From an uncultured Streptomyces sp. (lineage in GTDB: Bacteria; Actinomycetota; Actinomycetes; Streptomycetales; Streptomycetaceae), in the NCBI RefSeq assembly GCF_947488945.1, contig NZ_CANLBS010000010.1, positions 186,001 to 250,000 of the forward strand: a DNA stretch of 64,000 nt. Direction: 5' to 3'. Below the pieces are notes generated by a model. That model was given only the letters and a program-made list of their open reading frames with translations. It did not search any database and was not told the origin of the DNA. Made by a program: the position numbers and the translations under genes. Shown here piece by piece: positions 26,391 through 34,650 of the stretch (position 1 is its first letter; the number at the start of each line of letters is the position of its first letter).

Positions 26391-26687
26391 GCCGTCTCCT
26401 CTTGCCTCGTCGTCCGGCAATTCTCGCGCCGCGCGGCACGGATCGCATCAGGACGGCGGCGGAGCCGTGTCGGCGCCCCGCCGGGAGCGCGCGGCGGCGG
26501 ACCGGAACGGCGTGCGCACCGCACCGCCACTTGACCTGCACATGATAATCACGCAGCGTTCACGCCCCTGGTACGGGGCGTGTGGGAGGCTCCCGCCTGA
26601 CCGATCGTCAGACGAACGCCACGGCCGCTCCCACCCCCCACACACCGGAGGGCCCTGGCGCACGCGCTCCCGGAGAGGACACCCCAC
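26391..26687. other. 297-nt divergent intergenic region
   Basis: The region between the small protein and the secreted nuclease must hold promoters for both. An AT-richer patch with TGATAATC (about 26543-26551) and a single GTTCACG lie upstream of the nuclease, but no complete promoter or repeated PhoP box is clear. Confidence 0.4.
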
Positions 26688-27503
26688 ATGTCCCGTCGTC
26701 ATTCCATCTACGCGCGTCCACTCGTGGCCGCCGCAGCCGCCGTCGCCGTACTGTCGGGGCTCGCGGTGGCCGCGCCGGCCGGCGCGGCCACCGCCCCCGC
26801 GGACCGCACCGCGGTCCTGGACGACACCTACTACGAGGACGCCCTCGGCCTGAGCGGAACCGCGCTCAAGGACGCCCTGCACACGATCATCAGTGTCCAG
26901 ACCAAGATCTCGTACAGCGCGGTCTGGGAGGCCCTCAAGGCCACCGACCAGGACCCGGCCAACGCCAACAACGTCATCCTGCTCTACACCGGGCGCTCCC
27001 AGTCCAAGAGCTCAAACGGCGGTTCGGTCGGCCAGTGGAACCGGGAGCACGTCTGGGCCAAGTCGCACGGCGACTTCGGCACCGCGACCGGCCCGGGCAC
27101 CGACATCCACCACCTCCGCCCGGAGGACGTGCAGGTCAACTCGATCCGTGGCAACAAGGACTTCGACAACGGCGGCAGCGCGGTCTCCGGCGCGCCGGGC
27201 AACTACACCGACAGCGACTCCTTCGAACCGCGCGACGCCGTCAAGGGCGACGTGGCGCGGATGATCCTGTACATGGCCGTCCGCTACGAGGGCGACGACG
27301 CCTGGGCCGACCTGGAGCCCAACGAGAAGGTCAGCAACGGCTCCGCGCCGTACATCGGCAAGCTCTCGGTGCTCAAGCAGTGGAGCCAGGAGGACCCGCC
27401 GGACACCTTCGAAAAGCGCCGCAACGACGTCATATACGCGCAGTACCAGCACAACCGCAACCCCTTCGTCGACCACCCCGAGTGGGTCGAGTCCATCTGG
27501 TAG
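26688..27503 (+). CDS. Secreted endonuclease I-family nuclease
   Basis: A 271-residue exported nuclease with a Sec-type leader (hydrophobic 11-29, cleavage near AGAATAP). The catalytic core has WNREHVW (117-123) and TDIHHLRP (138-145), the beta-beta-alpha-metal motif of the endonuclease I family, with His121 and His141/142 as candidate active-site residues. ATG at 26688 follows GGAGAGG. Likely degrades extracellular DNA for nutrient recovery or during mycelial lysis. It converges on the glutaminase gene across a very strong hairpin. Confidence 0.9.
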   Translation: MSRRHSIYARPLVAAAAAVAVLSGLAVAAPAGAATAPADRTAVLDDTYYEDALGLSGTALKDALHTIISVQTKISYSAVWEALKATDQDPANANNVILLYTGRSQSKSSNGGSVGQWNREHVWAKSHGDFGTATGPGTDIHHLRPEDVQVNSIRGNKDFDNGGSAVSGAPGNYTDSDSFEPRDAVKGDVARMILYMAVRYEGDDAWADLEPNEKVSNGSAPYIGKLSVLKQWSQEDPPDTFEKRRNDVIYAQYQHNRNPFVDHPEWVESIW

Positions 27504-27520
27504 GCCGAGCCGGCGGGTGT

Positions 27521-27566
27521 ACGTCCCGGCCCCGGCGGACAAGGGTGTCCGCCGGGGCCGGGACGT
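27521..27566. terminator. Very strong bidirectional hairpin, 21-bp perfect stem
   Basis: Arms at 27521-27541 and 27546-27566 are perfectly complementary over 21 bp with a 4-nt loop (AGGG). The hairpin lies 18 nt after the nuclease stop and 26 nt after the opposing glutaminase stop, so it can end both transcripts. Confidence 0.85.
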
Positions 27567-27591
27567 GCGGGGAAGCCGGTCCCGCGCCGTC

Positions 27592-28953
27592 TCAGTGCTC
27601 GTCGGCCGTCCGGCGGACGCACCACTCGACGGCCTCCTCGCGGGTGGCGAAGCGCGGCAGTCGGTCGTCGGGGCCGTCCTGCGGGGCGAGGTGTCCGCCG
27701 GGGTCCGCCAGCGCGGCCCGGCGGCCGGCCCGCGCCATCAGCACGAGCCCCTGGCCGAGCATCGCCCGCGCCACCGTGTCGGCGCCGGTCACCCGTTCCA
27801 GGTCCAGCACCACGGCGGGGGCCCCTTCGGCGGTGGACTCGTCCAATGCGTACAGCACCCGTTCGGCGGCGGCGAAGTCGAGGGACCCCTGCGCCGCGAC
27901 GACGGCGGTTTCCCTCGCGTCCGGCCGCCCGTCCGCGCCCCCGCCGGTCCCGGTGTGGATGAGGGTGACGGTGGAACCGGGCAGCGCCGGGTTGAGCATC
28001 AGGTGCAGGCCCAGCCGTTCGGAGAGCGCCGCGAAGGCGGCCCGGCCGCGCACCGAGGTGCCGGAGGCGTCGAGCGGCGGGCTGTAGGAGGCGAGCCCGA
28101 AGCGGGCCGGGCCGGCGGCGATCAGGCCGCCCGACACCCCGCTCTTGGCGGGCAGCCCGACTCTCAGCAGCCACTCGCCGGACCCTTCGTACATCCCGCA
28201 GGTCGCCATGACGGCGAGGACTTGGGCGGCCACCCGGTCGCCGACCACCCGCCGCCCGGTCACGGGGTTGACGCCGCCGTGGGCGAGGGTGGCTGCCATC
28301 ACGGCGAGGTCCACGGCGGTCACCCGCACCGAGCACTGGCGGAAGTACGTGTCGACGGCCGCGACCGGGTCGACGGGCAGGCTGCCGGCGCTGCGTATCA
28401 GGTACGCGAGGGCCCGGTTGCGGTCGCCGTTCGCCACCTCGGAGGCGTAGACCTCCTCGTCGATCTCCAGCCGGCGGCCGGCGAACCGGTTGAGGCAGCC
28501 GTGGATGCGTTCGAACGCGGGCTGTCCCGGCGCGTCGGGGATGAGCGCCGAGGTGACGATGGCACCCGCGTTGACCATGGCGTTGGCGGGGCGGCCGGTG
28601 CCGCGTTCCACGCTGATCGCGTTGAACGCCTCGCCGCTGGGCTCCGCGCCGACCCAGCGGGTGACCTCGTCGAGCCCGAGCAGCGACAGCGCCAGCGCGT
28701 ACACGAACGGCTTGGAGACCGACTGCACGGTGAACGGCGTGCGCGCCTCGCCCACGCTGTACAGATGGCCGTCCATGCTGACCAGCGCCAGCCCGAAGGA
28801 GTGGCGTTCGGCCCGGCCCAACTCCGGGATGTACGTGGCGAGGTCGCCGCCGCGCTCCCCCGCGAAGCGGGTGCGCAGTTCGGCGAGGGCGCCGGTCACG
28901 GCCGTCGCGGCGAGCATGCCGGGCATCCCGTCGGCGGCGGGGCCCGTCGTCAT
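27592..28953 (-). CDS. glsA: Glutaminase with C-terminal STAS domain
   Basis: A 453-residue protein. The serine-dependent glutaminase domain spans about residues 15-320, with catalytic SVSK at 78-81 and NAMVNAGAI, YFRQCSVRVTA and GLPAKSGVSGG motifs; it hydrolyses glutamine to glutamate and ammonia. The last ~110 residues (from about 345) form a STAS-type domain (SLDFAAAERVLYAL, AVVLDLERVTGAD), an arrangement known in actinobacterial and some other bacterial glutaminases that may sense nucleotides or bind partners. It is the distal gene after DUF1269, only 25 nt apart, probably co-transcribed. Confidence 0.9.
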   Translation of the reverse strand: MTTGPAADGMPGMLAATAVTGALAELRTRFAGERGGDLATYIPELGRAERHSFGLALVSMDGHLYSVGEARTPFTVQSVSKPFVYALALSLLGLDEVTRWVGAEPSGEAFNAISVERGTGRPANAMVNAGAIVTSALIPDAPGQPAFERIHGCLNRFAGRRLEIDEEVYASEVANGDRNRALAYLIRSAGSLPVDPVAAVDTYFRQCSVRVTAVDLAVMAATLAHGGVNPVTGRRVVGDRVAAQVLAVMATCGMYEGSGEWLLRVGLPAKSGVSGGLIAAGPARFGLASYSPPLDASGTSVRGRAAFAALSERLGLHLMLNPALPGSTVTLIHTGTGGGADGRPDARETAVVAAQGSLDFAAAERVLYALDESTAEGAPAVVLDLERVTGADTVARAMLGQGLVLMARAGRRAALADPGGHLAPQDGPDDRLPRFATREEAVEWCVRRTADEH

Positions 28954-28978
28954 GCCGGTGCGGCGGCGGGCGGGCGGA

Positions 28979-29491
28979 TCACGCGGCGCCCCCGGCGTCG
29001 TCGCCGTCGTCGGCGAAGACCGAGCGGAGCCTGGCCTCCCGCTCGGAGTCGAGGTTGGAGTGCAGCAGTTCGGCTCCGCCGCCCGGCAGTTCGGCGCTGA
29101 TGCGCTCGGGCACCTCGTTCATCGTCAGCAGGAAGAGCGCCGAAGTACCGGGTGTCACCTTCTCCTTGACCTCCGCGATGAAGTCGTCGTCGATGCCGAC
29201 GTCCGCCATCTTGCCGCCGAGCGCCCCCGCGGCGGCGCCGATGGCGGCGCCGAGCAGCGGCATCAGGAAGATGAGCCCGAAGAGCATCCCCCAGAAGGTG
29301 CCGCTGAGCGCTCCGGCGCCGACCAGGTTCATGAGCTGCTTCGTGCGCGGCTTCGAGCGGTCGGCGGGCCAGCTGACCACCGCGGCGTCGAGGATCTTGA
29401 TCAGCCCCTCCTTCTGGAGCGACTTGAGCGTGGTCTCGACGTTCTCGGCGGCGTCGGCCGTCTGGAACTTCCACACGGTGAGCGTGGACAT
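28979..29491 (-). CDS. DUF1269 family protein with glycine-rich hydrophobic hairpin
   Basis: A 170-residue member of DUF1269: ferredoxin-like N-terminus (LTVWKFQTADAAENVETTL), a glycine/alanine-rich hydrophobic core (about 58-92, GALSGTFWGMLFGLIFLMPLLGAAIG) resembling a membrane-inserting hairpin, then a second alpha-beta unit ending in an acidic tail. Members are associated with stress or ion homeostasis but have no proven activity. ATG at 29491 has AGGAGGT six bases upstream. Divergent from the baeRF gene. Confidence 0.8.
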   Translation of the reverse strand: MSTLTVWKFQTADAAENVETTLKSLQKEGLIKILDAAVVSWPADRSKPRTKQLMNLVGAGALSGTFWGMLFGLIFLMPLLGAAIGAAAGALGGKMADVGIDDDFIAEVKEKVTPGTSALFLLTMNEVPERISAELPGGGAELLHSNLDSEREARLRSVFADDGDDAGGAA

Positions 29492-29699
29492 ATCGCTACC
29501 TCCTGTGCCCGAAGCAGAACAACTCGCTCATACTAGAATCAAACGGTATGAATTGACCCGTCGAGCGCATCCGTCCGCACCCGCGAGGCCGGAGGGGCTG
29601 CGGCCCCGAGCGGGCCCCGCCCTCGGCCGCCGCATCGGAAGCGGACCCCGCTCGCGCCCGCGCAGACCCGCGTATCCCCGCGTATCCCTGGAGGGAACG
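29492..29699. promoter_or_regulatory. Divergent promoter region between DUF1269 and baeRF genes
   Basis: The first 60 nt are AT-rich for this genome. On the minus strand a TAGTAT-like -10 can be read near 29530, and on the plus strand TAGAAT at about 29535. No convincing -35 partner or sigma-B box was found for either. Confidence 0.35.
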
Positions 29700-30818
29700 A
29701 TGGACACGGACGCCCTGACCGCCGGAGTGCTCAAGGAACTGAGGGCGCCGCATCCCGCCCCGGTCCTCTCCCTGACCATGCCGACCCACCGCCGCGCCCC
29801 CGAGAACGCCCAGGACGCGGTGCGGCTGCGCAATCTGGTGACCGAGGCCGCGAACCGGCTGGACGCCGACCCCCGGATCTCCCGCGAGGACGCCGCGGCG
29901 ACGAAGCGGCAGCTCGACCTCGCCGTCTCGGAGCTGGACCCGCGGCGCGCCCTGGACGCGCTGGTCCTCTTCGCCGGGCCGGACGAGCACCGGATCTGGA
30001 GCCTGCCGCGCACCGTTCCCGAGCGCGTGGTCCTCGCCGACACCTACCTCACCCGGAACCTGGTCGCCGCGAAGGCGCAGGCCCGCCCGTACTGGGTGCT
30101 CACCGTCGCCGCCGACCACGCCACCCTGTGGAGCGGCACCCCCGACGCCCTGCGCCCCGAGAAGACCGGCGGATTCCCCCTGACGGCCCCGCGCGAGGAC
30201 CCGAACCCGCAGCGCGAGGAGCGGATCGGCGACACCCCGTCGACCTTCACCGACGAGGAGACCCGCACCTTCTTCCGTACGGTCGACGAGAAGCTGCGCG
30301 GGGTCCTCGCCGCCGACCCGCGTCCGCTGTACCTGGTGGGCCTCGCCCCCGCGCTGTCGCTGCTCGACGACGTGGGCGAGAGCGCCGCAGCGGCGGTCGG
30401 GCGGGTCGCCAAGGGCGCGCCGGCCGACCTCTCGCCGAGCCGGCTCGCGGCCGAGCTGCGGCCCGCCCTGGACGCGCAGACGGTCGAGGCCGCGGCCGGC
30501 GTCCGCGCCCGCCTCGACACCGCGCGCGGCGGCAAGCTGTTCGCCGGCGGCCTGGACGAGGTGTGGAGCGCGGTCCAGGAGGGCCGGGTCGCCCTGCTCG
30601 CGGTCGAGGAGCACTTCCGCCGCAGCGCCAGGACCACCGGGGGCCACGTGGAGCTGGTCCCCGAGGACGAGGCCGTGACCGCGGGCGACCCGGACGTCTA
30701 CGAGGACTTCGTCGACGAACTGGCCGAGGCCGCCCTGGACAGCGGTGCGGAGGTGGTCTTCACCGTCGACGGCGCCCTGAGCCAGTACGACGGGATCGCG
30801 GCGGCACTGAGGTACTAG
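29700..30818 (+). CDS. baeRF-family protein (bacterial relative of archaeo-eukaryotic release factor eRF1)
   Basis: A 372-residue protein whose opening (APVLSLTMPTHRRAPENAQDAVRLRNLVTEA) and mid region (LADTYLTRNLVAAKAQARPYWVLTVAADHATLW) match bacterial eRF1-like proteins (baeRF family 3 or a close relative). The C-terminal part (LLAVEEHFRRS, ALDSGAEVVFTVDGALSQYDGIAAALRY) matches the L7Ae-like third domain. I do not see the eRF1 GGQ motif, so peptidyl-tRNA hydrolysis should not be assumed. The family has been proposed to act on stalled or stressed ribosomes. ATG at 29700 follows GGAGG. Confidence 0.75.
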   Translation: MDTDALTAGVLKELRAPHPAPVLSLTMPTHRRAPENAQDAVRLRNLVTEAANRLDADPRISREDAAATKRQLDLAVSELDPRRALDALVLFAGPDEHRIWSLPRTVPERVVLADTYLTRNLVAAKAQARPYWVLTVAADHATLWSGTPDALRPEKTGGFPLTAPREDPNPQREERIGDTPSTFTDEETRTFFRTVDEKLRGVLAADPRPLYLVGLAPALSLLDDVGESAAAAVGRVAKGAPADLSPSRLAAELRPALDAQTVEAAAGVRARLDTARGGKLFAGGLDEVWSAVQEGRVALLAVEEHFRRSARTTGGHVELVPEDEAVTAGDPDVYEDFVDELAEAALDSGAEVVFTVDGALSQYDGIAAALRY

Positions 30819-30863
30819 CGGTTAGGGAGGAGCGGGCGGCGGGCCGGCCCGGAAGGGGCTCCG

Positions 30864-30895
30864 CCCACCGCCGGTCCTTCGCCGCCGGCGGTGGG
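30864..30895. terminator. Hairpin between convergent baeRF and dehydratase genes
   Basis: A perfect 11-bp stem (30864-30874 with 30885-30895, arm CCCACCGCCGG) and 10-nt loop lies 45 nt after the baeRF stop and 35 nt after the opposing stop. Probably a two-way terminator. Confidence 0.6.
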
Positions 30896-30930
30896 GACGG
30901 TCCCGAGGCCCGAGCCCCGAGGCCGGACGG

Positions 30931-31893
30931 TCAGCGCAGGCCGAAGCGGCCCGCCCAGGCGGTCACGTCGGCGGTCGTCGCGTTGCCACCGCAGACCACC
31001 AGGCCGAGCCGGGCGCCCCCGCCTACGCGCTCCAGCACCTGGCGTGCAGCGGGCAGCAGGCATCCGGCGGCGGGCTCGGCCCAGACCTTCGCGTGCTCGG
31101 CCAGGTCGAGAACGCCCTGCACCGCCTCGGCGTCGGTCACCGTGAGGACCTCGGTGACCAGCGCCGAGACGTGCTCGTAGGTGAGCGGCGAGGCACTGGG
31201 GGCGCTCAACGTGGAAACGATCGAGGAGAGTGCGACCGGCACCGGCCCGCCGGAGGCGAGGGCAACCGACATCGCCCGCGCGCCTTCGGTCTCCACCCCC
31301 CAGACGCGTGTGCCGGGGCGAAGCGCGTGCAGCGCGGTGGCGACCCCGGCGACGAGCCCTCCGCCGCCGATGCTGACGAGCACGTCGGTGAGTTCCCCGG
31401 CGTCCTGCGCCAACTCCAGGCCGACCGTGCCCTGGGCGGCGATGACGACCGGATCGTCGAAGGGGTGGACCAGGGTGGGTCCCTTGGCCCGGATGTCGTC
31501 CACGAGGGCGAACGCGGCGTCCATGGTGTCGGCGAGGACGACGCTCGCCCCGGCGGCCTCGGCGATCTCCACGGCGCGCGTGGGGGCGGACTTCGGCATG
31601 ACCACGGTCGCGTCGACGCCCAGCGCGCCGGCCATGACCGCGACCGCGATCCCGTGGTTGCCGCCGCTCACCGCCACCACCCCGGCGGCCCGTTCGGGAC
31701 CGCTGAGCGAGAGCAGTTTCGCCGTCGCTCCGCGCGCCTTGAAGGAGCCGGTCCGCTGGAGGAGTTCCAGTTTCGCGGTGACGTGCGCGCCCAGATGGGC
31801 GGAGAGCCCGGGGCTCGTTACGGTCGGGGTCCGCAGGACGTGCCCGGTGATCCGCTCGGCCGCGGCTTCCACGTCCCCGAGGGTGATCAGCAC
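30931..31893 (-). CDS. Threonine/serine dehydratase-like PLP enzyme
   Basis: A ~320-residue fold-type II PLP enzyme. The PLP lysine is in GSFKARGA (Lys52 by this start), the phosphate loop is SGGNHG, and the glycine loop reads SIGGGGLVAGV. There is no C-terminal ACT domain, so it resembles catabolic threonine dehydratases or serine racemases rather than IlvA. GTG at 31893 is preferred because GGAGGCGAAG lies immediately upstream; a GTG at 31908 (adding VTEAK) lacks a ribosome site. Which amino acid is the main substrate cannot be told. Confidence 0.8.
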   Translation of the reverse strand: MLITLGDVEAAAERITGHVLRTPTVTSPGLSAHLGAHVTAKLELLQRTGSFKARGATAKLLSLSGPERAAGVVAVSGGNHGIAVAVMAGALGVDATVVMPKSAPTRAVEIAEAAGASVVLADTMDAAFALVDDIRAKGPTLVHPFDDPVVIAAQGTVGLELAQDAGELTDVLVSIGGGGLVAGVATALHALRPGTRVWGVETEGARAMSVALASGGPVPVALSSIVSTLSAPSASPLTYEHVSALVTEVLTVTDAEAVQGVLDLAEHAKVWAEPAAGCLLPAARQVLERVGGGARLGLVVCGGNATTADVTAWAGRFGLR

Positions 31894-32081
31894 CTTCGCC
31901 TCCGTCACACGATACGGGCCGGGGTGACGGGGATGACTGTCGTCCACGGCAGGGGAACGGCGGCCATGTGGACGCCGTTTCGCCGACGGCAGTCCACCGC
32001 GCGGCGGTTCGATCATCCCACGCCGCCCCGCCCGCGCCCCTGCCGCCCCGGCCGCGTCCGGGCGGGGCTGCTGCGCTGACG

Positions 32082-32116
32082 GGACGGCGCGTGGGCAGCG
32101 TGCCCACGCGCCGTCC
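32082..32116. terminator. 16-bp perfect hairpin downstream of phosphoketolase
   Basis: Arms 32082-32097 and 32101-32116 pair perfectly over 16 bp with a 3-nt loop (GCG). It lies 44 nt past the phosphoketolase stop on the minus strand and before the dehydratase promoter region, so it probably ends the phosphoketolase transcript. Confidence 0.8.
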
Positions 32117-32159
32117 GGTCGGGGGCCGGCGCCCCTGAGGCCGCGCCCCCGCCGCCGCG

Positions 32160-34541
32160 TCAGCCGCCCCAGCGCCAGTCCTGGACCTCCGGCAGGTCCT
32201 CGCCGTGCTCCCGGATCCACTCGTGGTGGCGGGTGCGCACGTCGGACATGGCCTGGCGGACCGCGACCGCCCGCACGCCGAGCCCCGGCACCCGGTCCAC
32301 GACGTCCATGACCAGGCGGTAGCGGTCCAGGTTGTTGCGGACCACCATGTCGAACGGCGTGGTGGTGGTGCCCTCCTCCATGTAGCCGCGCACATGCGTG
32401 TTGGCGTGCCCGGTACGGCTGTAGGCGAGCCGGTGGATGAGCCACGGGTAGCCGTGGTAGGCGAAGATGACCGGCTTGTCGCGGGTGAAGAGCGCGTCGT
32501 ACTCCGAGTCCGGCATGCCGTGCGGGTGGTCCTTCTGCGGCAGCAGCCGGGCGATGTCGACGACGTTGACCACCCGGACGGCGAGTTCCGGCAGGTGGCG
32601 GCGGAGCAGATCGGCGGCCGCCAGGGTCTCCAGCGTCGGCACGTCACCGGCGCAGGCGAGGACCACGTCGGGTTCACGGCTGCCGTCCTCGGTGCCGGCC
32701 CACTCCCAGACGCCGGCGCCCCGCGCGCAGTGCGCGCGGGCCTGGTCCATGGTGAGCCAGTCGAAGGTGGGCTGCTTCCCCGCGACGATCACGTTGACGT
32801 AGTCGCGGCTGCGCAGCACGTGGTCGGCGGCGGAGAGCAGCGTGTTGGTGTCCGGCGGCAGATAGACGCGGACCGCTTCGGGGCTCTTGTTGAGGATGTG
32901 GTCCACGAAGCCGGGGTCCTGGTGCGAGAAGCCGTTGTGGTCCTGGCGCCAGACGTGCGAGGTGAGCAGGTAGTTGAGCGAGGCGATGGGCCGGCGCCAG
33001 GGCAGTCGGCGGGAGGTGCGCAGCCACTTGATGTGCTGGTTGACCATGGAGTCCACGATGTGGACGAACGCCTCGTAGCAGGAGAACAGGCCGTGCCGGC
33101 CGGTGAGGAGGTATCCCTCCAGCCAGCCCTGGCAGAGGTGTTCGGACAGGACCTCCATGACGCGGCCGTCGCGGGAGAGGTGTTCGTCGGTGGGCAGGAT
33201 CTTCTCCTGCCAGGCCTTGCCGGTGGCGCCGTAGACGCCGTCGAGGCGGTTGGAGGCGGTCTCGTCGGGTCCGACGAGGCGGAAGTCCCTGCGGTCGGCG
33301 GTGGCCGCCATCACGGCTTCGAGCAGCCCGCCGAGCACGCGGGTCGGTTCGCTGCGCGTGGCGCCGGGCCGCTCCACGTCGACGGCGTGGTCGTCGAGCA
33401 ACGGCACCGGCAGCTCGCGCAGCAGGGCACCGCCGTTGGCGTACGGGGTCGAGCCGAGCCGGTACGTGCCGGAGGGGACGGCGGAGAGCACCTGGGCGGT
33501 GGGGCGGCCTTCGGCGTCGAAGAGTTCGTCCGGGCGGTAGGAGCGCAGCCACGCCTCCAGCTGCCGCAGGTGGTCGAGGTTGTCCCGGACGCCGGGCAGC
33601 GGCACCTGGTGGGCGCGCCAGGTGCCCTCGACGGGGAGGCCGTCGACCTCCTCCGGGCCGGTCCAGCCCTTGGGGGTGCGCAGCACGATCACGGGCCAGC
33701 GCGGGCGGTCGCCGCTGCGGCCGGCGCGGGCGGCGCGCTGGAGTTCGCCGATGCGGTCCAGGGCCTGGTCCATGGCGGCGGCGAGCTGCCGGTGGACGAG
33801 GGCGGGGTCGTCGCCGGTGACGTACAGCGGGTCGTGGCCGTAGCCGCGCAGCAGGGCGTCGAGTTCGTCCTCGGGCAGCCGGGCGAGGACCGTGGGGTTG
33901 GCGATCTTGTAGCCGTTGAGGTGCAGGATCGGCAGCACCGCCCCGTCGTGCACCGGGTCGAGGAACTTGTTGGAGTGCCAGGACGCGGCGAGCGGACCCG
34001 TCTCGGCCTCGCCGTCGCCGATGACGCAGGCGACCAGCAGGTCGGGGTGGTCGAAGGCGGCCCCGTAGGCGTGGGTGAGGGCGTAGCCGAGTTCGCCGCC
34101 CTCGTGGATCGAACCGGGGGTCTCCGGGGCGACGTGGCTGGGCACACCGCCGGGGAAGGAGAACTGCTTGAACAGGCGTCCCATGCCGGCGGCGTCCCGG
34201 GAGACGTCGGGGTAGGTCTCGGAGTAGCTGCCCTCCAGCCAGGAGTTGGCGAGGACGGCGGGGCCGCCGTGGCCGGGTCCCCAGACGCAGAGGGTCTGCT
34301 GGTCGCGGGCCGTGATCACCCGGTTGAGGTGGGTGTGGACCAGGTTGAGGCCGGGCGAGGTGCCCCAGTGGCCGAGCAGCCGGGGTTTGACGTGCTCCCG
34401 GGCGAGCGGCTCCTTGAGGAGGGGGTTGTCCATCAGGTAGATCTGCCCGACGGCGAGGTAGTTGGCGGCCCGCCAGTGCGCGTCGAGCGCGGCGAGTTCG
34501 TCGTCGGGCAGGTCGGCGGGGCGGACGGTGGCGGTGCTCAT
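32160..34541 (-). CDS. xfp: Xylulose-5-phosphate/fructose-6-phosphate phosphoketolase
   Basis: A 793-residue thiamine-diphosphate enzyme that splits xylulose-5-P (or fructose-6-P) with phosphate to acetyl-phosphate plus a triose- or tetrose-phosphate. Family signatures are strong: GHWGTSPGLN, GPGHGGPA, EGGELGYALTHAYGA, the ThDP motif GDGEAETGPLA...N, LSEHLCQGWLEGYLLTGRHG and RQDHNGFSHQDPGF. The length matches the family. ATG at 34541 follows GAGGAG; the frame continues upstream in arginine/proline-rich non-family sequence. The neighbouring aldehyde dehydrogenase on the same strand is separated by a hairpin, so the two are probably separate units. Confidence 0.95.
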   Translation of the reverse strand: MSTATVRPADLPDDELAALDAHWRAANYLAVGQIYLMDNPLLKEPLAREHVKPRLLGHWGTSPGLNLVHTHLNRVITARDQQTLCVWGPGHGGPAVLANSWLEGSYSETYPDVSRDAAGMGRLFKQFSFPGGVPSHVAPETPGSIHEGGELGYALTHAYGAAFDHPDLLVACVIGDGEAETGPLAASWHSNKFLDPVHDGAVLPILHLNGYKIANPTVLARLPEDELDALLRGYGHDPLYVTGDDPALVHRQLAAAMDQALDRIGELQRAARAGRSGDRPRWPVIVLRTPKGWTGPEEVDGLPVEGTWRAHQVPLPGVRDNLDHLRQLEAWLRSYRPDELFDAEGRPTAQVLSAVPSGTYRLGSTPYANGGALLRELPVPLLDDHAVDVERPGATRSEPTRVLGGLLEAVMAATADRRDFRLVGPDETASNRLDGVYGATGKAWQEKILPTDEHLSRDGRVMEVLSEHLCQGWLEGYLLTGRHGLFSCYEAFVHIVDSMVNQHIKWLRTSRRLPWRRPIASLNYLLTSHVWRQDHNGFSHQDPGFVDHILNKSPEAVRVYLPPDTNTLLSAADHVLRSRDYVNVIVAGKQPTFDWLTMDQARAHCARGAGVWEWAGTEDGSREPDVVLACAGDVPTLETLAAADLLRRHLPELAVRVVNVVDIARLLPQKDHPHGMPDSEYDALFTRDKPVIFAYHGYPWLIHRLAYSRTGHANTHVRGYMEEGTTTTPFDMVVRNNLDRYRLVMDVVDRVPGLGVRAVAVRQAMSDVRTRHHEWIREHGEDLPEVQDWRWGG

Positions 34542-34598
34542 CGGGGCGTCTTCTCCTCGTGGGGGACGGCCGGGGACGGCCGGGCCAAGGCGTCGGGG

Positions 34599-34628
34599 CC
34601 GCCCCGGCCGGCGGTGCGGCCGGGGCGG
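34599..34628. terminator. Hairpin between aldehyde dehydrogenase and phosphoketolase
   Basis: A 12-bp perfect stem (34599-34610 with 34617-34628) and 6-nt loop lies 23 nt after the dehydrogenase stop. The right arm is part of a 17-nt direct repeat, GGTGCGGCCGGGGCGGT, at 34613-34629 and again at 34635-34651, the second copy reaching the dehydrogenase stop codon. Confidence 0.6.
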
Positions 34629-34650
34629 TGCGGGGGTGCGGCCGGGGCGG

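Noticed and set aside
26540..26600. PHO box or vegetative promoter upstream of the secreted nuclease
   Set aside because: Only a single GTTCACG half-site is present, and the TTGACC and GATAAT hexamers are just 7 nt apart, so neither reading holds.
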